Below are positions 58,011-64,000 of a stretch of DNA of 64,000 bases, in pieces. Below the pieces are notes generated by a model. The model worked only from the letters and a program-made list of their open reading frames with translations. It was not told the origin of the DNA and made no database searches. The stretch spans positions 2,594,803-2,658,802 of the forward strand of contig OX291550.1 of assembly GCA_946406115.1 (NCBI GenBank), read 5' to 3'. A program made the translations under genes and the position numbers. Every line of letters starts with the position of its first letter. Position 1 is the stretch's first letter. The DNA is from Apoda limacodes. Its lineage: Eukaryota > Arthropoda > Insecta > Lepidoptera > Limacodidae.

Positions 58011-58230
58011 TCACACTTTAATATTATAGAGGCGAAAGTTTGAAAATGTGTTTGTATGTTTGTTTCTTCTTCACGCTCAAACGGCTGAACAAATTTTAAT
58101 GAAATTTGGTACAGTGGTAAGTGAGGTGACCCCTTGGATTATCATATATGCTACTTTTTATCCTGAAAAAATGTAGTGTTTTCGTGGTATGAGCAAGGAA
58201 TCAGATATTTAGCGCGGGTGGAACAGCTAG
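58011..58230 (+). mobile_element. Short Helitron between transposase exons
   Basis: 5' TCACACTTTAATATTATAG after A, internal TTCACGCTCAAACGGCTGA and ATGAAATTTGGTACAGTGG, 3' GCGCGGGTGGAACAG plus CTAG (58227-58230) before T. 220 bp. It lies inside the intron between exons 2 and 3. Confidence 0.75.
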
Positions 58231-58664
58231 TATCATAATAAAATAACGAAATTTTTTTTTACACTAACCTAATTAACAAGATAATGAATAACATAATAAA
58301 ATAAAAAAAGTTTTTTTAACACTGACCGGCGTGCATATTTTGTAGCTACCTATAATGGGAAAGGTGTTTAAATCTATTACGGTTACTATTGCCGCGGTCG
58401 TATGTGTTGTGTGTCACGCAATGCAATATCATACCTACGCGAGCCGCAATGGTCAAAGGCATAAGAAATAATATGTAAAGGCGAAACAATGGATTTTGTC
58501 TGATTTTTGTCATATAAAACCGACCAAATGGTTAAGTAAAATATATTTTTCTTTCGCTTATAGCGCATCTATATAGCTATAAAAGTGCAAATAAATACCT
58601 ACTACTGACTGCCCAACTCATCAATCGCTTGAGTGTATAAATAGGTATAGATAATTATACTTAC

Positions 58665-58766
58665 GTGATATTGAGAAGCAGTGCTCTGGGTATTGAGTAA
58701 CGACTCAATTTGGCGAGCAACTTTTATAGCCGCATCTTCGTCAGCAGTTGTTGCTCGAAAATAAAC
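58665..58766 (-). pseudogene. Tc1-like transposase exon 2
   Basis: - strand acceptor GGCAG, then VYFRATTADEDAAIKVARQI, then ESLLNTQSTASQYH and donor GTAAGT. 102 nt, exactly 34 codons. It corresponds to the linker between the two HTH motifs in Tc1 transposases. Confidence 0.7.
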
Positions 58767-58879
58767 CTGCCGGTGGTATGGCGATAGGTCTCCCCCCGTT
58801 TCCTCATTTCGGAGGATCCAATGTCTTATTGTTGTTCTCTATAAATACCGATATATCTTTCTATCGATACCTAAACAAA

Positions 58880-58970
58880 AATATAAAATACACTGGATCC
58901 GCGTTTGGACTATGGCTTAAATCACCTTGATAAGAGGAGGCCGTGCCCCAGCAGTGAGAACGTAGGTATG
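58880..58970 (+). repeat. SINE-derived end shared with the left arm
   Basis: TTTGGACTATGGCTTAAATC and GCCGTGCCCCAGCAGTGAGA, complementary to 54490-54580. Confidence 0.65.
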
Positions 58971-59069
58971 AGGTTGGTAAGGATTAAAATTATTAAGTTA
59001 CTAGTTTTGATTCAAGATGGATAGTTTCCTTTAAATATACGTAATTAACAAAGTAAATTTAATTACTGT

Positions 59070-59165
59070 TATTCCAGTTCGTCGTTCAATATCTTTTATT
59101 CTGTAGCCTGCTTCTCGCAGGGCTACAATCTGCTCCCGCTGCACTAGGGTGAGTTGAAGTGCCAT
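59070..59165 (-). pseudogene. Tc1-like transposase exon 1
   Basis: Starts MALQLTLVQREQIVALREAG, then YRIKDIERRTGIT and donor-like GTAATT. An HTH DNA-binding start identical in position to the left-arm copy. Confidence 0.72.
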
Positions 59166-59449
59166 TTTTAAATTTAAATAGCGATACAATAAACAATTCC
59201 GCGCGCTACTTGTCGTGTCAATGTCAAGACGACACTAAATTTTAATTTATTTTATTTTACACCTAGATCTTGATTGAGCTTGGTACTTAAGCCGCCGCAC
59301 CGGCTTTCATTCATGTTTGTAGTATTCATATACCTATAGATATGTTCGCAGACGCAGCTATATTCAGTCTCTTTCCTTCGATATCTATAGCGAAACGTTT
59401 TAGTTATAGTTATGTTACCGTGGGTAGCTTGATGTGTCGCCTAGTGTAA

Positions 59450-61425
59450 GAGGAACATAAACCTTACAAAAACCCGCGAGTCAGGCTGAGGGTTCTTTTA
59501 AGCATCATTTTGTTTCAACTTTACTAACTATAAACCTAAAATACAGTTGCAATTTGTGATGATTTTTGTTCCTAAAAGGTGGCGCTACATAAGAGCACCA
59601 TCTCTTGAATAACCATACAAAAGATGAAACTCATATCTAAATCAGGATTATTTTCACTAAATGTCATTTGCATTTTACTTTACATTTTGGGATATATACC
59701 GCAGACCCGACTAGCCCATATTTTATTGTTTGTTGTCTTACGTTTGTAAGAGCATTAGAAGTGGTTTATACGATAGAAAGAATCCGAAGAAGATGTAACA
59801 GTACATTACTTTGTACTGGTAATACTGGCAATAACTTATTTACCTTAGAGGGACAAAAGGAATTTGTTTTAAACGTTGAAAATCTTTGCAGGTAAAGTAC
59901 AATCTAAGGGCGCGTTCGTTTTAGAATAAAAAGTTCCCACGTTTGATACTTTCCACACTTTTGATAACGCCAGTTTTGCCACCGACACGTACCGGTCGTG
60001 TAGCTTTGAATTTTGGTTGCAAAACGAAAGGTTGACGTACACACATAAGGAAAATAACACACACACAACCATGAATACGTATAGGCAGTTTGACAGATTA
60101 ACACCAATAAAGTTTTATTTTTCTGGGCAAAAGTGACAAATTACTGTAATACATACATCTGAATTAATTTGAATAAATAACATTTAAAGCATGAATTGTT
60201 AAACTTATTAAGTTATGATGCGCAATACAAAAGTTAAGTAAAGAGAAAAAAAATATATAGTAGTTGCATATATATATAAATAAATGATTTATTGATATTA
60301 TTAGACCTCATACACTTAAATAAAAAAATATTATATTAATTTTTAAGTACAGTTCAAATTTTTGCAATTGTGTATGTAGGATGTGTGTGTGTGTGACCAT
60401 TGGAAAAATAGTCCGCTACAGCGATCACAACACAACGGATGTCGGTTATAAACACATAACTAAGTAAACTTTCCGCTATTCCGAATAAGAGAAACTCTGC
60501 CATCGTTTGAACTACAGCCTGTATTAGGTATTCTATGGCAGTAATTGATAATAGTATAAAATTTAAAATAGATTTTTAAGATTTATCCTAATATCTAAAT
60601 AGAATTGGATACAGAAAATGGGCAAAATCATTTTTTATGTATTTTTTTTGTATTGAGTCGTTCGTGTCAAGTTAATTAAAATGATACTACACTAGTGACC
60701 CGGCGTTAATAAGTATGACACTCGCAATACCCGCGTGAAGTAAGTAGTTAAACTGGTTTGGCAGGTACAGGCGTGCGTACGTATTATTACGTATTTCTGT
60801 GTTCAAATAAATGAAGATGTTAGTGCTGTTTGATATAGTTTTTCGATGAATAGTCTAGATTCTAGGTGAATGCGAATGTCAAAAAACTGGCCAAGTGCGT
60901 GATGTACACTCGGTATGTTAGGGTTTCAAGAATGAGACAGGTTTGATTATATTTAAAATCTTGTTACGAAACTTGTAGGCCAATAACTCGCAAAATGTAC
61001 ATCTTAGAAAAGAATAACTCTCTCGAGAACCTTAAATGAAATTTGACAGACCTATTCAACGTCACTTCACACAATAAGGGGCGCCAAATAAAACTCATCC
61101 ATCAATTTAATGCGTGGATGGGTTTACCGCTATACCCTATACCCTTCTGTATAGCGGTTTACAATAAAAGACGTCTTTTTGTACATTTTTATTAGACTAA
61201 AATTATTAGCCTGTGACATTATATAAATCCAAAGGAGATTAAAACAATAATAATGAGATCAAATACGTATTATTTTACATGTTATTTGAAAATTATCTGA
61301 AAATGATACGCGTCAAAATAAAAAAAAAATATGAAACCTTTACATCCTCCGCCCAAAAAAGTTTTTTTAACTTCAAAGACGGACGGTCGGCGTATTTTAA
61401 ATACTTTAGATACGTTATCGGCTCG
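59450..61425. other. Intergenic AT-rich DNA
   Basis: Holds the exon-like frame at 59751-59891 and repeats near 60890-61060 related to those at 7850 and 26400. No gene recognised. Confidence 0.4.
59751..59891 (+). other. Exon-like open frame, unrecognised
   Basis: Follows a T-rich tract ending in AG and stops at GCAG|GTAAAG. In one frame it reads RALEVVYTIERIRRRCNSTL, then LCTGNTGNNLFTLEGQKEFV and LNVENLCR, without stops. No family recognised; could be a stray transposon exon or chance. Confidence 0.2.
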
Positions 61426-61429
61426 AATG

Positions 61430-61735
61430 CCTTTACCACCACCTTACTGTAATTAAGTACTAAAGGACAGGCGATAATAAGCCGTAATCTTACCTCAGAT
61501 GTCCGCACTTTTTCTAGTCTTGAAAAAACGCCTTAACCGACATATAATTTCTCTAGTATACCTAAAGGCCAGTTCAGTCTTTTGACATCTGCATCCACTA
61601 AAACGATATCGCCTATTCGTGGATGTTTGGTCATTTCGTTGATTCGGGGATTCATTCCGAAATCTTTGGCGAAAATCTGAGCGAAGTTTTTACCAATAGC
61701 GTTACCTGCCACTTAAAATATACAGAGTCGATTTA
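61430..61735 (-). pseudogene. BEL/Pao-like C-terminal fragment
   Basis: The - strand reads FGMNPRINEMTKHPRIGDIV, LVDADVKRLNWPLG, then after a frame break VRTSEVRLRL. The motif GDxVLV...KRxNWPLG is that of the domain following BEL/Pao integrase (also in 9395-9560). Small and broken. Confidence 0.5.
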
Positions 61736-62220
61736 ATCTAAGTCCGATGAGTCATTCTAAGGTGCTCCTTGCAAGCACATCATAGGTGTCTGTGGTCTTT
61801 GTGACTCAATGACTGTGTTAACATACCTCAAAGGCTGGCTTAATAGCTGACAGGGGTAGTAATGCTAACTTTACGGTCGCCGCATTAATTGACTTAAAAG
61901 AAATAAAAATCAATTGATATTCTTCACGACCAATTCACGACTAATTCACGACAATTTCTGTATTACTCAGATTCCAATTCCAAAGAATATTCACGGAGAT
62001 ACAAGGGTGGTAATGCTAACTTCGGACTAATTCACGACAATTTCTCTTCTATTCAAATTCCAATTCCAAAAAATATTCACGGAGATACAAGGGTGGTAAT
62101 GCTAACTTTACGGTCGCCTTCACATTAATCGGCTTTAAAAAATGAAAATCAATTTATATTCTTCACGACTAATTTACGAATAATTCACGACAATTTCTTT
62201 TTTACTCAGGGTCGGATTTT
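61736..62220. repeat. Irregular tandem repeat
   Basis: GGTGGTAATGCTAACTTTACGGTCGCC and TTCACGACTAATTCACGACAATTTC recur three times between 61855 and 62205, with CACGGAGATACAAG between. Confidence 0.7.
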
Positions 62221-62224
62221 ACAA

Positions 62225-62312
62225 TCAGTTTTGAATCGTCAAAGTTATGACATATTATTTTTTGAACAATCCCACCTTTCCCTCCGGTTCACAATGTTGT
62301 TGATTTCTACTA
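62225..62312 (-). repeat. LINE tail, left half, split by the foldback element
   Basis: TTTTGAATCGTCAAAG...CTCCGGTTCACAATGTTGTTG. It continues at 63604-63650 (CCGAGAAGAAACCGCCAAGA) once the foldback element is removed. Confidence 0.65.
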
Positions 62313-63601
62313 GTCTGGTCGAGAAGTGAGTTTTCTGCGAAAAATAGTTAGAACAAGTTTAAAAATATGGGGTTTGGTTTTTTGGATTCAGAATTTTATT
62401 CTGAAAAAGGGGAATTTTGGATTTTTTTTGCTATTAAATATTGCAATTGTTATTAACAAAAAACGAAGAGAGAAAAAGGTGGTCTCCGTTTTTTAACAAT
62501 AACTTCAAAAATATTAAAAAAAGCTCCATTTTGAAAAAAGATTCTAAAAGAGGAGAAAATTTCATAAAAAGTCTCAACTCCCGACATTGTAGTTCCATTA
62601 TTTATAATTTTAATTTAACATTGAAAATAGCGCTCCGGGCGGCAGTTTCAACGTTGTGAAGTCGCCGCCAAACAAACTAAGCGTCAGAAAATATTTTTTT
62701 ATAATATTTATTATCAATATAAAAATTTGAATAAATTATAGTATCATTTAGACACTTGAAGGAATACAATCCAGTTTACAAAAAAAATTTAACTTGATTT
62801 TTGTTTAACTTATCCAATTGTTAATTAAGTTATTTTTCATGAACTTAAGATAACATAAAATCTATCATAAACGTTTAAATAATTTAGCTAAAAATCTTTT
62901 TCCTCTTGGAGCTTACTCTGATATACTCAATAAACAAGATTCCATTATAAAAATTTGTTAAAGTTTTTTTATTTGTTTATAATGATTTTTCTAAGTTAAC
63001 AAAAAATGAAAAATCCGGAAAATGCAGTAAAAAAAATTTTTTTAAACAAATGATGTAAAAAAAATTTCAACTAAGCAATGTAATGTAAAAAATAGATTCA
63101 AAAACAGTGAAAATCAAATATTTCATAAAAAAAAATTTTTTAACTACATTTTCCGGATTTTTCATTTTTTTTAACTTAGAAAAATCATTATAAACAAATA
63201 AAAAAACTTTAATTAATTTTTATACCGGAATCTTGTTTATTGAGTATATCAGAGTAAGCTCCAAGAGGAAAAAGATTTTTAGCGGAGCGCTATTTTCAAC
63301 GTTAAATTAAAATTATAAATAATGGAACTACTTTCGAGACTTTTTTTTATGAAATTTCCTCCTCTTTTAGAATCTTTTTTCAAAATGGAGCTTTTTTTAA
63401 TATTTTTGAAGTTATTGTTAAAAAACGGAGACCACCTTTTTCTCTCTTCGTTTTTTGTTAATAACAATTGCAATATTTAATAGCAAAAAAATTCCAAAAT
63501 TCCCCTTTTTCAGATTTAAATTCTGAATCCAAAAAACCAAACCCAATATTTTTCAATTTGTTCTAACTATTTTTCGCAGAAAACTCACTTCTCGACCAGA
63601 C
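62313..63601. mobile_element. Foldback (palindromic) element with TA flanks
   Basis: Outer arms 62313-62640 and 63283-63601 are reverse complements over about 320 bases, beginning GTCTGGTCGAGAAGTGAG. Inner arms 62889-63055 and 63130-63281 also pair (CTTTTTCCTCTTGGAGCTTA...). About 250 bases at 62641-62888 have no partner. TA lies at each boundary (62311-62312; 63602-63603). The two near-identical short frames (62441.., + and 63279.., -) are mirror images in the arms, not genes. No transposase: non-autonomous, probably Tc1/mariner-type by target. Confidence 0.85.
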
Positions 63602-63603
63602 TA

Positions 63604-64000
63604 TACCGAGAAGAAACCGCCAAGAAACTCGATAGTTACTCTTTAAAAAAAAATTATAAAATCTATAAATAAAATCATAGTTTTAAATAAAAATTTTAAG
63701 CTGTACAATTTTATATTATTCCATTTTAATTTAGTTTACCTATGCATCCTGTAATTGAGCATCTTCAGTCCCTAGGATTTTTATCATTAACATAGTCTGA
63801 AATATTGCTATATAAGTATGCTTTTTTACAAAGTACTTGTTTGATAAAAGATTAAAATTTATTTATTGATAGCTTTTGAATATTATTGGGAACTTTGTTG
63901 TAAAAGTGTATACATTGCTTCATAGTTGCTAAGTAATACTTCTGAATGTCTTACTATGAGAGTTCTTTACAATACTTACTATTGCTATTTGTCATATTTA
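63604..64000. other. AT-rich end of window
   Basis: Begins with the right half of the split LINE tail. The rest is anonymous. Confidence 0.4.

Larger units (their letters stand above)
53816..59446. mobile_element. Tc1/mariner-type transposon with ~0.5-kb inverted arms
   Basis: Termini CACTAGGCGACACATCGA (53816) and, inverted, CACTAGGCGACACATCAA (ending 59446), each bordered by TA (53814-53815; 59447-59448). The arms (about 53816-54560 and 58885-59446) are complementary over their length apart from a 219-bp insertion in the left arm. Both arms carry the first transposase exon and a SINE-derived end. The interior is full of later insertions (SINE, LINE A tail, repeat B, Helitrons, repeat R), so the original element was much shorter than 5.6 kb. 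Confidence 0.85.

Noticed and set aside
62441..63473. Pair of homologous small proteins in opposite orientation
   Set aside because: Both frames are the two arms of one foldback element; the coding look comes from the palindrome.

Overview
The window looks like nuclear DNA of a moth or butterfly (Lepidoptera). It is AT-rich, intron-rich and crowded with transposable elements. The evidence is a CYP9-type cytochrome P450, non-autonomous Helitrons of the kind common in Lepidoptera (5' TC, 3' hairpin plus CTAG, inserted between A and T), tRNA-headed SINEs, a 5'-truncated jockey-like LINE family in many copies, and BEL/Pao, RTE and Tc1/mariner remnants. No operons, rRNA, CRISPR arrays or bona fide tRNA genes are visible. 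The organism call is an inference from gene and repeat content.

The only convincing host gene is a complete cytochrome P450 on the + strand (31049..51338). I rebuilt it as 10 exons with compatible phases, giving 534 codons plus stop. The K-helix exon (44860..44960) is only 101 bases long. The nine introns carry most of the bulk: SINE, RTE and LINE pieces in intron 3; a Tc1 transposase remnant, an 18-bp minisatellite, a Helitron and a MITE-like element in intron 6; two Helitrons and a 28-bp minisatellite in intron 7; an antisense LINE reverse transcriptase in intron 9. The exons are undisturbed.

Region by region. 1-4160: LINE reverse transcriptase fragments on the - strand, a CG-rich palindromic minisatellite split by a SINE, and an LTR-like unit. 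4160-9390: mostly anonymous AT-rich DNA with Helitron fragments. 9395-11725: a decayed BEL/Pao integrase, then LINE fragments in inverted arrangement. 12238-14584: an IS630/Tc1/mariner transposon whose catalytic spacing I count as DD82E, with terminal inverted repeats and frameshifts. 14590-18100: GC-rich island and dispersed repeats. 18096-18945: a ~103-bp tandem array carrying a 12-bp palindrome. 18955-20150: LINE endonuclease (+) and a DIRS-like fragment (-). 20690-30620: repeats, an intact-ended Helitron, and LINE fragments including an inverted pair. 30623-51400: minisatellite, candidate promoter, the P450 gene and its poly(A) signals. 53816-59446: a 5.6-kb Tc1-like element with ~0.5-kb inverted arms, TA flanks, an intron-split transposase and many nested insertions. 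61430-61735: a BEL/Pao-like tail. 62313-63601: a 1.29-kb foldback element with TA flanks.

Apart from the P450, coding potential belongs to transposons, nearly all broken. The most unusual structures are the intron-bearing long-arm Tc1-like element, the foldback element, the DD82E transposon and the palindrome-bearing tandem array.
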